From contig CM067534.1 in the NCBI GenBank assembly GCA_034509925.1, positions 4,923,501 through 4,987,500 of the forward strand: a stretch of DNA of 64,000 bases, written 5' to 3'. Shown piece by piece: positions 1 through 11,836 of the stretch. The position numbers and the translations under genes were made by a program. Each line of letters opens with the position of its first letter. Within the stretch, counting starts at the first letter, position 1. Below the pieces are notes generated by a model. The model worked only from the letters and a program-made list of their open reading frames with translations, was not told the origin of the DNA and searched no databases. Origin of the DNA: Hirudinaria manillensis (Eukaryota > Annelida > Clitellata > Hirudinida > Hirudinidae).

Positions 1-11
1 TAAATTTTTAC

Positions 12-171
12 CTTCCTCTTGGACACATTTTCTCTGCAGACATACATGTTCCTTCCCCTTTTCACTGATTTTGTTGCATAAATCTTTCATGGCACGTAGA
101 AAATGGAAACCACGAATCATCTTTGTGTGCGTTGTCATGGCAACTGCTAAATTACTGAAGTCATAGAGCAT
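12..171 (-). CDS. Partial 5' coding exon of an unrecognised protein
   Basis: Reading the minus strand from an ATG at 171, there is an open frame of 53 codons plus one base. It ends at a splice donor (GAG GAA G|GTAAAAA) at position 12, so the gene continues past the left edge. The exon starts MLYDFSNLAVAMTTHTKMIR and runs into a basic, Lys/Cys-containing end (QRKCVQEE). An in-frame TAA lies a short way upstream of the ATG and no acceptor AG lies between them, which supports 171 as the true start. I do not recognise the family. The composition (amphipathic, helical, no signal peptide) suggests a cytosolic protein. It could still be chance, since only one exon is visible. Confidence 0.4.
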
Positions 172-1684
172 GGTGCAACATAGTAGTTTAATGCATTAAG
201 TAATTAATATTTCTAAACTCGGTGTTGTCGATGTTTTGTTCACGATTTATTGGTAACCGATTTTAATGTTGACAAATGACCGACCAAATTTCCATTGCAG
301 CCTGCAACAGCGAGTGCGTACATCTACGACATGTTCGTTCCTACCGACAAAAATACCAGCAGCAAAGATCCATTGTCATCGATTTGGATGACGACTGTAA
401 GTTTTTTTACTCACGTCTTACTCTTGAATTCTCGAGGTTCAAGACTTTGTATTTGAGGACCTTGTAATCACTTGATGAATTTCTTTTTTTATAATTAATT
501 TTCAGCTCTTTGCTGATTTTGATATGGTTTGGTTGATGTGACATTTTAACATCGTCAGTTGATATCATTGGTTGACGTATGATAACATATAATTTTGTAT
601 CATTGATTGATATATGATAACATTTGATTTGATACCTTCTCAAAGATGGCCTCCATCTGCAATACCATTTTATTGACTTTGATAAGATAAACTTAATCTT
701 TGTGTTGTTTTTTTATCCAGAAAATCCGAATGCGAGCCTGAAATTCAGCCTTCGATCCTTCATTGAAGCACTAAAAAATAAAGAAAAAGCTTTTTACTTA
801 ATGAAAAAAATCAGTGTTCTAAAATCATCTTCAATATTTTTGTGCAATTTTTAGGATAATTGTTTTTCTATATTCTTTTATTGTTTACACGTAATCCCGG
901 TCCCGCACGGGGCTAAAGTGCTTTTGGGTTCAAATTTGGAAATCTCTGATGTCAGTGCAAGATTGCTCCACAAATTTAGCTAAATTTCAATTTCATGATT
1001 ATTCAAGTGCCCATAAAAGGTGTTTTTTATGCTCACTAAGGATATCTTAATTGACAAAGTAACGAAACAATGTTTCTATGTGAAGGCAGTTTTGAGGCGA
1101 TGGTCGCTAACGGTAAACAGAGCGGTAATTCAAGGCTCTTAGTGTGACGAGGGGGAAGGTGAGACGCCTCCAAATTCTTTTTTTCGGTAGAGGTCAGTAC
1201 TGGAGTCGTATGGTTGTCATATATGCGATGTTTAGCTTATAAGAAATTGATTATCTGGAGGGAAGACGAAATTCCCAAGACTCCACTCCTCCAGTTTGGC
1301 TGGTGACTGAAGGAACATCTTACTGTCAAGGTGACGCCGTTCAATGCCGAGTTAGCAGGGAGTAAGCAGAGACGTTTGTTCGTCATCGAAACTTTTTTTC
1401 CTGTTAACGTGATTGTGTTTACAGCTATTTAAACATCTTTTAAAGCATTGGTCGTCTCTGGAACTTAGAACTTCATATGACATAAATTAACGATTATTAG
1501 CGCTGACAACATCGTGGAATAACTACAAATAAATAACTGCGTTGTTTCTGACTGTCATCGCGTGGCAGCTAAAAACGTAGCCCGATGTGAAACCTTGTAT
1601 TGAGACTCAATTATTTCAAGAGACTGATAAGAACCTCCACGTTGGATTCGATGACGTGGAAGTACCATTCTGAGGGACTCTCGT
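172..1684. other. Gap with no confident gene
   Basis: A segment at 300-393 is flanked by TTCCATTGCAG and GTAAGTTTT and could be an exon. A possible following exon after 720 is followed by an AATAAA near 777. No frame carries through the junction for more than a few codons, so no product is assigned. From 800 to 1680 I see no coding signal. The stretch is of mixed composition, without clear repeats. Confidence 0.4.
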
Positions 1685-1695
1685 ATTTATAAAGC
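1685..1695 (+). promoter_or_regulatory. Possible TATA box of the Kazal gene
   Basis: TATTTATAAAG lies about 175 bp before the first ATG of the Kazal inhibitor gene. It is the only good TATA-like element between the left-hand gap and that start. Spacing would allow transcription to begin near 1720 with a 5' leader of about 150 nt. This is inferred from the motif alone. Confidence 0.3.
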
Positions 1696-1868
1696 AACAC
1701 AGGGCTACTATCGATAATATTATCAGATATCATTTAAGTCAAGGGCTGTTAATAATGATAAAAGCTTCTCTTATTCTCGATGGGTTTTTTTGCTTAAATA
1801 ACTCTAGAATCAGTTTTTCTATAAATTGCTTTGGTGTTCCATAGTCATATGTAAGGCTAATTTCCAGG

Positions 1869-3184
1869 ATGATAAAATTTATTTACGCATTGACACTCTT
1901 GGTGGCAGGTGAACTTTTGAATTTTATTTTCATAATTTATGCTCAAAGAAAAATGATAATAAATGATAAATTTAGTAGGGAACATATTTCAAACAATAGC
2001 AATAACGATAATTTTATTTATCTCAGTATGCATTTTTAATTGTTGGTTTCCGTTTTAAAAGCTTCGTCTGCCGAGGAGTGCAAAATTGCTTGCGAGAGGA
2101 GTTACGAGCCGATATGTGGTAGCGATGGAGTGACTTACAGCAATTTATGTGAACTGGAGGCCACAAACTGTTTGTAAGATGAAACCAAGGATTTAAATGT
2201 TCATTTCGGAGATTTCGGTTTCATGACGTTAATGTTTTCGTTGAGCACCGTCTGTCTTTTCTAGTTAAGTTAAGCTTTCTCAAATCTTTTATAAATTCCG
2301 TTGTAGAACGAAATCATTTGTCCAGCCAATGTTTGATGGACATTGTTCCAATTCAGGTTAGGAGAATGCATTACAAAACTTGGCAATAAGGGAGTATATG
2401 GTGCTGGAACTGCTGTTGCATTTCATCAGTTGATACAAAAAAAACATAATTGATTGATTAAAATAATCGCTATTTATCACATTATAAGAAATAATGCAGC
2501 TGTCATAGTTGCATCATATACATCTTTTTCAGTAATGTTTCGAATTAGGTAAATTGTGTCTAGTCGGAGTTCAGGCTATGCTTTATTTTTACTTCATTTA
2601 TAACTTCTTAATAATGCTTTTTCCAAGGCTTGTGAGATTATTGTTAGAATTATTTGTTAATAGAATTATTATCATTATTATTTGCTAATTATTTAAACAT
2701 TAAACAGAGGATATTACTGACAAAGAATGCGATCTGGGTTGTCCGCTCAATTATGATCCAGTTTGCGGTTCAGATGGTTCAACTTACGACAACATGTGCG
2801 CTTTAAAGGCAACCAGCTGCTTGTGGGTAGAATTCTGGAACTTTTTAATAAAAATTATTTGAACAATAGTTATTAAATATATGTAAAACCTTCTATAATA
2901 AATATATTGGTCGTATGCTCAAAATGCTGATATGTTTATGTATAATAACAATCTGATGTTATATTTATTGCACAATGTAATTAAGCCTTACTTTCAAATT
3001 TAGTTTCCTAAAAGCATTTACTAAATATTTCGTGAGTGTTTAATGAATGAATGAATGAACGATTATAGAGCTATTCCTTTAAATAAAAAATCATGAAAAT
3101 CAATTAGAAACAAGAATTCCGTCAGCCTGAAACACGAAGGGGAGTGCCAAAGCAAAACAGAGCAAGGTTGATTGCGTGTTAAAA

Positions 3185-3218
<34 letters not shown>

Positions 3219-5381
3219 GTTATTGTTGTTATTGTTACAGTAAGTAATACAACGTCTAGTTGTTAATGTGTTTGGTCGTTTGTATGTTTAATTGAAGATT
3301 AGATGTTGTTTCAACATCAGATTTTGCCAATAAACGTTACACCCCTGAACCCCAAAGAACTTTGTAATTTCATATCAACAGGCCGCACACTTGTGATTAC
3401 GAGTGACCTATCAGATAAACACAATGGTTTTTTTTGCTGTTATCATTTTATTATAATTTTTTTTTATCATCCGACAATCAGCACACGTAGTCACGTAGTT
3501 CTTTAACTCGATACCTGATGGTGGCACATACTTATAAGCGTGTTGAGACGTAGTTTGAAAAATGATAAGAGGTGGCATTATAAAATTTGACTTTTTTTTT
3601 TGAGGATTTCTCTTTGATAATAAATACACAAAGTAATATATTACATTTACGTCGTGGCAAGGCATTACAATTCAAAGGATTACTTAAAAATTGTCGATCT
3701 GAACATAAATGAATGACACCCATAAATACATGAAACGCTTTGAACCGAAGAAAGCACACACTGGTCCAAATAAGCAATGGCTTAATAATTTTTTTTTGTT
3801 TTATTTCATTTTCACATTATGAGGTGCTTAATTAACCGTTAAATTGAATTTGTTTGCTGCAGAGAATGTTGTTGAGGAGTGTAGTTTCAAATGTCATCAT
3901 AACTACGAACCCGTGTGCGGTTCTGATGGCATCACTTACAGGAATCCCTGTGCATTGGACACTCTGAATTGCCTGTAATTTGATTTTTCATTAATTAATG
4001 GTTATATCACAACATTAGGAAATGTCTAATATCTTTGTAATCTTTACAAGACTTGTATTAATATCATTAGAAAATAATCTGTAATTTCCAGCAAATATTA
4101 CCCGATTATGTTGTTTAAAAATTGTTTAAGTTCTGATACGTTTTGAAATATTCTATTGGTAACACCTACAGGCACGAAACAGAAGTGGTGATTGCAAGTG
4201 AGGGGGAGTGCGTTGATGAACCCTACCAGGCGGGCCACGCTGAAGAACCTTATCAGGCGGGCCACGTTGATGAACCCTACCAGGCGGGCCACGCAGATGA
4301 ACCCTACCAGGCGGGCCACGATGATAAACCTAACCAGGCGGGCCACGCAGATGAACCTTACCAGGCGGGCCACGCAGATGAACCCTACCAGGCGGGCCAC
4401 GTTGATGAACCCTACCAGGCGGGCCACGCTGAAGAACCTTACCAGGCGGGCCACGATGATGAACCCTATCAGGCGGGCCACGCTAAAGAACCTTATCAGG
4501 CGGGCCACGTTGATGAACCTTACCAGGCGGGCCACGATGATAAACCTAACATGGCGGGCCACGCAGATGAACCCTACCAGGCGGGCCACGCTGAAGAACC
4601 TTATCAGGCGGGCCACGCAGATGAACCCTACCAGGCGGGCCACGCAGATGAACCCTACCAGGCGGGCCACGCTGAAGAACCTTACCAGACAGGCCGCTTT
4701 CTTGTACCAGAACATGGTGAGATAATTATTGTTATTGATTTCGTTATAACAAAAATTATTGACGCTATCGTTATTATTATCTCTATTATAAATTTTTTTA
4801 TATACATAAAAAGAACAGCTTTAACACAATCCCGCCGTAAAAGTCACCAAGTGCATCGAGATCTCATAAATATTCATTGCCATTGCGTTAACAATAGCAT
4901 CATTAATAGTTATTACTTGGATTCAAAGCAGCCGATTTGCTTGATCGAGACTCAAAGCTAAGAGCTTTTGGCAACCATGTAATGATATTTCTTTATTCAT
5001 CACGGCGAGAATTGGGACTTAATTAAATAGATAAATATAATTAATAATTATATTAATTCACCATCATAATTATACTTCATATTAATCATTAATTATACTT
5101 TTATAAATTGCTTCTGATTCCTAGACGATTGCAACATGCCTTGCCAAATGATGTTCGCTCCTCTTTGTGCTTCCAATGGACAAACGTTTTCCAGTCTTTG
5201 TGAACTCAAGTCTTACAACTGCTTGTGAGTGTTTTACTCTGTTACTGAATAAATTTGAATAAATTAATTAAAAATTGAATAAATTCAAATTTGAATATTC
5301 ACGAATGTTAATGATCTCATTAACTCAATCTCTTCCAGCACCAAATCGAGTTTGCAGGTGATTTACGAGGGAGCTTGCTGA
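1869..5381 (+). CDS. Secreted four-domain Kazal-type serine protease inhibitor with a nine-residue repeat linker
   Basis: Nine exons (1869-1908, 2062-2173, 2307-2356, 2708-2822, 3108-3166, 3863-3974, 4172-4716, 5125-5224, 5339-5381) join without frame breaks into 391 residues. Residues 1-16 are a signal peptide (MIKFIYALTLLVA). Four Kazal domains follow at about 20-64, 75-119, 132-176 and 347-391. The first three carry the CGSDG.TY core; the fourth is divergent (CASNGQTF). Each domain is built from an exon pair with the same intron position (after the fifth-cysteine TGC, phase 2) and phase 1 introns between domains, a sign of tandem exon duplication. By Kazal numbering the predicted P1 residues are Arg, Leu, His and Met, suggesting inhibition of different proteases. 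Directly after the last cysteine of domain 3 the seventh exon encodes 18 copies of a nine-residue repeat (residues 177-338). The protein should be extracellular, perhaps immune or digestive; the partner is unknown. Confidence 0.93.
4212..4697 (+). repeat. 27-bp coding minisatellite, 18 units
   Basis: Eighteen uninterrupted 27-nt units encode variants of (A/V/D)(D/E)EPYQAGH. The first residue alternates between Ala, Val and Asp. Two units read DDKPN, one of them with Met for Gln. The last unit decays to EPYQTGR. The exact multiple of three keeps the frame, and the other plus frames and one minus frame also stay open through the array because the unit lacks stops there. The minus-strand and second plus-strand open frames here are therefore by-products, not genes. 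Units differ mainly at the same few bases, which suggests ongoing unequal exchange or slippage with selection on the EPYQAGH core. Confidence 0.95.
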
Positions 5382-5465
5382 TTGGTTGATTGATCGGTTG
5401 AAGCAGACGATTCTGTTTAAGGAAATTCTAATTACTATCGGTTGTGTATTAAAATTAATTCTTAA

Positions 5466-5471
5466 AATAAA
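5466..5471 (+). promoter_or_regulatory. Poly(A) signal of the Kazal gene
   Basis: AATAAA 85 bp after the TGA stop at 5379-5381. It is followed by a T-rich stretch. Confidence 0.55.
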
Positions 5472-6463
5472 ACTGGATTTGTAATTAATTTTTATTTCCT
5501 ATTTTAATCCCTGTCGAATGATTCGATGGAATAGTAAAAGCGAATGTGTTAAATAAAATAAATTAATCAAACTAATCAAAACAAGTCTTACACCAGAAGC
5601 TCTTAACTTCTTTGTCGGTATGCTCGTTGGTAATGTAATATATGTAATATATCATTTAATAATAAATATATAATAATCATTATTATTACCAAAATTCGCG
5701 GCTGAATAAGCACATCGTAGAAGTAGTTGTTGAAGTAGCGAAGGTAGGCCAAGGATAGAATGGTTTGGCGGATGCCACACGGTAGAACATTGGTCTGTTA
5801 GCTTTAGCCCAATCTTCCTGCCCCTCCCTGTAATCCGCTGGTGATTAAAGAGCAAAGATGTCATTTTCAATTCCAAAGAAACAAAAATTTTCTGTGAAAG
5901 CGGAAAGCAGCGCGTTTTTTGAGCACTTTGGGCGTTCACTCACTAGGATAGTTGAGTTCTCTTTCGGCTTTCGGAGCCTAAGTTTTTATTATAATTAATT
6001 TCATAATAATTATGTTTTATAATAATTGTTGAAGGCTAAAAGAGGAGATAACTGGATAATTACAGTTCAGGCGATGGCATTGCAGTGATAGAAATAGAAA
6101 GCCGTTGGACTAAAGCTTTAAAAACGTATTGTCTTGCCAAAAGCAACATATCAATAGAGGATATTATTCGCCGCTTAAAATAGGAAAGGGTTTTTGGCCT
6201 CGATTTTTGGAATCGTCACGAAACGTCTAAAGTTGTGCTTCGAAAGCACACAATGGCAGCTCGGTGAAGCTGCACTTCCTAGGCTCCTAGGCAAATGCTA
6301 GCGTTCTTTTGCGACTTGTGACCTCGAAGTGACTTTAAGATAACTAGATTTGTCTCTGAATTTGTTGTGACATACAAATCTGTATCATTTATCAATGGTT
6401 TGCAAGTTTTTCAAACCGTTTTGGTAGCGGACAATTCAAGAGCCTCTTTGTTGTCTTGTTCGA
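5472..6463. other. Intergenic stretch between the Kazal and CABIT-like genes
   Basis: About 1 kb of AT-rich sequence. The stretch at 5690-5940 is somewhat more GC-rich and holds a 95-codon minus-strand open frame, but that frame has no recognisable motif or splice context. The 5' leader and promoter of the next gene probably lie between about 6050 and 6463. No clear TATA box is visible. Confidence 0.4.
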
Positions 6464-8943
6464 ATGGAGTCTATTAGCGAACTCTTAGTATGGTCAAACA
6501 ATGAAGAACAGATCGATTACTTCTGCAGCAACAGGAAAGGGAAGTTACCATGTGTTGTAATCGTCACAGAAGGATATCTCGGTGTCAAAGACCCCATAGG
6601 TAGAGATGAGGTGAACAAGTTACTTTAGAATATAAAAAATTTGGAGATACGAATTTTTCATAACAATGTCATATTTGTCATAATTTGTCGTGAACAATGC
6701 CTCATTATTATTATTACTATTATTGTTATAGATGTTTTACCTTTTCAACTGCGAGAATCAAACCCGCGTCGTGGTGAGAAACTTCGATACCAAAGAGATC
6801 TTCAGCATACCAATAGACTGTACTGTCAAATTTCATCGCTTTTCCTCTCCGAATGTTGGTTAGTTAATCGTTCGTTAGTAATTAACTTGTTTCATTTTAA
6901 ACTTATGATTATATAATGACGTTGAAAGTGTGTATGGGTTAAATTTAAAAGAATTTAATAATAATAAATCTACATCGTAATGTTCAAATATTTCATTGTT
7001 ACGGAATAGGAGACGTGTTAAGCAGGACTAGCATAGCATTCCACCCTAACCTTCAAATTCTATACCAGCCACCTTTATAACTGGTAATCTTTTTAAGAAT
7101 CCGAATGCCACCATCTGGAATATCATGTGAGAAATATCCTAAGTATCACAAGACCCATCTTTCACGGATAGGATGGGGTCGATTATAAAAACTGATGTTA
7201 TACAAATAAATGCGACAAGATAATATTATTATATGTTTACAAATAACATATAAAAACCAATTGCGCTTCTTTTCAGGAAACATCATAGATAAACCGCTAA
7301 CTCTCAAGACAATCATAGGACATTGGCGAATTGATGAGAACAAACGATGGATCGCAGCGGAAAAGAATTGTAAATTCCAATATTTTGTTGACGCCACAAG
7401 CGTCAGAACTGGCACTCTCGGCCTCTTAGAAATACTTGAAACATTTGATTTAAAATATGTCCTGGGATTGCCTATGAGTGACGGTGAGTGATGTCAAATT
7501 TCAACCACCAATCAGTCGGACACATTGAATTAAATGTAAATAATGTGGTTCGTTTAATTAACGAGAATGCTTTTATTTCCCACTGGTGAGGCAAATTTAA
7601 GGCAATGATAGCACTGCGCCTGCTTTAAGATCTATTTGAAATGCCACTCGATTTGAAGTTGTTCAACATTACAAACTGAACTTCAATTTACGCTCGTTAC
7701 GTACCTTAGTAAAGTATGTTTAGGAGGTAATGCGGCAAATATACGTCAGGATGTAGATAATCATTTTAAAAACGAATTATTTCTACCTATTGTTAGTCGA
7801 GTTTGAAAAATATTTCAACATTTGGTAGACCTGCAAAGCGACGGCATAAATTAGTCTTAGAAATGTTCGAAATTGAATTAATGCAAGCAACAAATGACAT
7901 TTTCAACAAATGACTTCGACAGAAGGCATGAGCAAGAAGGCTGAAGCCATTCCTAACTTCCTGAATATCAGTTTGAAAAGTGCAGTTGGGACAGTTCACG
8001 GAGACGGATCTGCTTTTAATCAGTGGATGAAAAGATTGAAGAAAATCGTTGAAAGTCTCAATCTCACGGACTATAACCTTTACAATGGTGATTTTTTTTC
8101 ATTTGGATAAAATTTGAATAAACAAATTACCTTTCGTAATTCGGTGTAAACTCATTTACTTACCATCCATTTGTCACTTACTTATTTACTTGCCATCCAT
8201 TTGTCACTTACTATTGAAAGGCTGGGAGCTGAAAGTAAGTACTCCCAGTCGCTATAATTTGCTTCCTTTGTGTTACGAGATAATTGTGTGTTAGTGTATT
8301 TGTGTCATTGAATGGAACCTATTTTTGGTCTTTTGAAATTTATTATTATTATTATTATTATTGCGTATTATTACAAATAGTGCTTTATAGAGGTGATCAA
8401 ATTCGAAAGAATTCAGTACAGAAGTGCAGCACAGCATTACCAGTACATAAGAGGAGCCGTCGTGCGAGACATCAACAACTACGAAAGACTGTTGCCTGGA
8501 AGTGAGTTTTAATCATTTATAAATTAATTATTTATGCAAGTTAGGGTTGAAAAGAAAAAATAAAGACCGAAATAAAGTAATAACTAAGTATTGAATCGTT
8601 TTCTTTGGAACCAAATTTTGCTTTTATCCGTTTAAGTAGAAACGAATTTAAATTATTTATAAATCATTTTCTAGAGGGCTCGACCAACATAATTCCGTCT
8701 TATGATAACGCGGTGCCATCTGACGAAGACGAAGTCTCATCGGACAGCTCCATACCTCTGCCAAAACTCCCAGGGAGTAAGTCGGCAAAGATTTTAAAAG
8801 TCCCCCAAATCATCAGAAGACCCAGGGCTCCAACCCCGAAAGAAGAATCCGTGACCAGCGACGAGAGCTTGAATAACAGATGCTCGCCCCGTGTTCCGAG
8901 ACCTTCCATTAAAGGAAGACCTCGAATGCCGACACCGACATAA
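6464..8943 (+). CDS. Unnamed protein with a CABIT-like (THEMIS/GAREM-type) N-terminus and Pro/Ser-rich tail
   Basis: Five exons (6464-6599, 7277-7483, 7923-8087, 8391-8501, 8675-8943) join through phase 1 introns into 295 residues. The start is the first ATG of the open segment. Residues 1-75 read MESISELLVWSNNEEQ, then KGKLPCVVIVTEGYLG and KPLTLKTIIGHWRI. The pattern 'LP.VV.VTEGYLG' followed by 'LTLKTI' resembles the opening strands of CABIT domains, which act in tyrosine-kinase signalling adaptors. This is my pattern match, not a database hit, and only part of a CABIT domain would be present. Exons 3-4 encode a helical, charged segment (NQWMKRLKKIVESL; IKFERIQYRSAAQHYQYI). The last exon is acidic and Ser-rich (VPSDEDEVSSDSS), then Pro/Arg-rich with two R-P-R-x-PTP elements, possible SH3 ligands. 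Exon 4 could use either of two AG acceptors; I chose the one preserving a compact frame. An AATAAA at 9558 may end the transcript. Confidence 0.6.
6706..6790 (-). repeat. SINE-like fragment in intron 1 of the CABIT-like gene
   Basis: On the minus strand a tRNA B-box-like element (GGGTTTGATTCTCG) is followed about 35 bp later by an (AAT)n-type tail. This is the layout of a truncated tRNA-derived SINE. No A box is preserved. Confidence 0.3.
8154..8213 (+). repeat. 30-bp direct repeat, two copies
   Basis: Two adjacent near-identical copies of a unit containing CCATCCATTTGTCACTTACT lie in intron 3 of the CABIT-like gene. They differ at only a couple of positions. Confidence 0.8.
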
Positions 8944-11805
8944 AGTATGAAAGATTGGCAAAATATCTGACCAATTGTCCTGAAAGAAAATAATTTTGTT
9001 TGTTTGTTTTCAGGAGTATTTTTTACCTTTCTCTTGATTGAGAATGGACAATCGTGATGTAACATTGGATGGCGGTTATTGCTATATAGTTATTGCAGTT
9101 ATATTCATAATAATTGCATATAATAAGCTTAACTTCGTCTTTGGAAATTTAGAAATTGGTCTAAGTACCAGACAGCAATAGTGATGTTCCCACGAAAAAA
9201 ATCTAGCTTCATTTTCGCACAATTTAAAACTTTCCAACGAATTATGAACTATTGAGAAATCCAATTAACCTAAGATTTAATAGTATTATAATGATTATTT
9301 ATTTTAATTACGAGAATTTTTCTATTTGACAGTCTATTTTTCCCCACGCAATTTTCCCCATTATTAATCATTGTCAACTTTTTTTACATAAGTTTCTTTC
9401 AAATCGCGTCTCGAGCGAATGTCCGTCGCACGATGTATGGCCTTATAATAACTTCTCGATTCCAATTCCTTGTTCGATTGTTCAAATAGGAAAACATCTT
9501 CTTGGAATTTTTTAACAACATTTTTGTTCCTTTTGTTGCTTCCACGAACTGTGATTCAATAAAATAACGCCGTTTAACGTTGAACTCGTTTTTATTTAAT
9601 AGGAGAGAAATGACGGCAAGGCAGTGCTAGGAGGATGTGTTAACAATTATTATTATTATTATTATTATTATTACAATCGCAACAGGTCATGCTACAAACT
9701 GAACTCAGAAGTTTTTAAGTAACGAAATGAGGTTATGGTACATGGTAAAGACTATGGCACAAACTATGGAAATACTCTCATCCAGCAGGGAAACCCCAGG
9801 AAAATTATCAGCAATTGTTTGGTTGAGTGTTTATAAGCCCTTGATGTCATTACTCATCATTACCCAACCTTTGAACTCAAGAAGCTTCAAGATTGTAACA
9901 TAGAGCAACCTCAAACCCAATATTGCAACTAATTTGGCCCCTTCTTGCAATACTTCCTAGCACTGTTGTGAATTGACTCCACCCATCAAAACTTACTTCA
10001 TCACTTACACCACCAACAACTAAAAACAAAAAAACCACGACCATAAACGAATGCTTTACTTTTTATTTAGAGTAGTTTCGCCAGAACGCGAATCTTGGCA
10101 ATGATCGATGGAAAAGCCGGAGACAGACGAATGATGAAAAGATGAATACCTAGAAGGATAAGTCCAGAGGAACGAAGCTGGATCGGTCTCGATGAAATGA
10201 ATTGAAGCCAGAAAGCGTTCCAAACAGGGGAGCTGAAACAGAAAGCGCCTAAAACACAGAAAAGTGGTAATTCTAACCGACGAAACTCAATTATAAGTAT
10301 AAAGTCCGGCCAGAGTAGCTACGAGAAGAAAGTTCAAAAGAGTCACTTTAAATTTTGACGACGACGATGATGGCAGACGCCACAAAAATTCAATTCAGAA
10401 ATTTCCTCAGGCACGAAAGTTGAAGATCCCAAACTCACGGATTTCACACGTCCACGTACGACGCGCACGGCGACCGATTTTGATTCCTTTGCGACTTAAT
10501 AACTCATCCTAGGAGACGACGGTCCGTCTCTGTTTCGACGTTTGTAAACAAACAAACAAAAAAGACGTGAAGTTGCAAAATAGAAAAAAAAAATTATTAA
10601 AAAAAATGATCAAAATGTCTTGTTAAAGCAGAAAATGAAACTGTAGAACATTTGAAGAATGTTGTTTTAGGAACCGATTCGATGCTTCTCGGCACCTCGA
10701 CGTAAGGTTGTCCTCAATTCCGTACGAGTACGCGTGAGATTGCGATGGGTTCGCAGCGGAAGCGACGTCGCTTCGCGTTCTCGATCCGATCACAGTCGAC
10801 GTAGAAAAAAGAAGCCTCGGTGAATGTAAAAAGTTACGAGGAACTGACAGAAAGCGAAACTTAATCGTAATTACGTTTCGAGCGAATGCAGACAGACAGA
10901 CAGACTAGCCCGTACTAACTAAGCCGTGGCGGGGGCCGTCGAACGGCTCCGACCAGCAGGATGTCGATCAAAAGGATTAGCTAAACATCTAAGTAGATAA
11001 TAAATATTATTTTACATTTTATAAATGGACCGATCATCGAACTCCGCTATTAGACGCAGACCGTGCCCTCAGTCTAGAACGACGCGATCGGACTACATTG
11101 AACCGCGTCAAATATAATTATAAACTCTAATAATCATAAAAATTAACACAAACAACTGATATACTCGGTAAGTGCAAAATAACGTTGTTAAAAAAAAAAT
11201 TGCGAAAGCAATTAAATTGGAACTTCCTTGGAATTTCCGCGATAAAACCATTCGCAATTAACTTCAGAGCTACTATGGTGAGAAGTGAGTGAGTAAGTAA
11301 GTAAGTAAGCAGATCATTTTTAGAAGTGGATGATGACATCGGATGATGACGACGACAACAACAAAGTGGTGCACTCCGAAGAAACTGAACTTCGAAGAAG
11401 AAGAAATGCGATCGGGAGGAGAACAGCAATCCATCATCTGACTTGAAAGATCGGTTGGAATCCGCAGTGATTTCGGAAAATGCAAAAACTCTGTTAATAC
11501 GTGTGCAGACGATGACGGTGGTGATGATGATGATCGTAATGCCGACAAAGACGACGACGATGATGATGATGATGGCAGTGAAAGAAAGAAAGTCAATGAT
11601 TCATTTTGAAATAATTTTTGGACATGATAATGATGCAACACCATTCTGTTTAAAATCAATTTAAAGAAAAATAGTGGAAAAAGTAATCCGGATTTCTCAA
11701 TTTAATAGAAAACAACTTTTAATCGTCTTATAATTCATCTTTATCTAAATATAAACACTAAAGGCTGATGACAAGATTTGTATCTTTTGCAAATAAGGTG
11801 GTTTA

Positions 11806-11836
<31 letters not shown>

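Noticed and set aside
276..800. Terminal exons of a plus-strand gene ending near an AATAAA
   Set aside because: Splice sites look fair, but every frame stops within a few codons of the junction and no protein family is suggested.
910..945. tRNA-like segment with a GGGTTCAAAT box
   Set aside because: No acceptor stem, anticodon arm or A box can be folded around it.
4098..4725. Long open frames on the minus strand and in a second plus frame across the Kazal repeat exon
   Set aside because: They exist only because the 27-bp unit contains no stop in those frames. The Kazal frame is fixed by flanking exons and cysteines.
7800..7912. An extra exon in the CABIT-like gene after TATTGTTAG
   Set aside because: The only open frame is out of phase with the preceding exon and ends at a TGA before any good donor.
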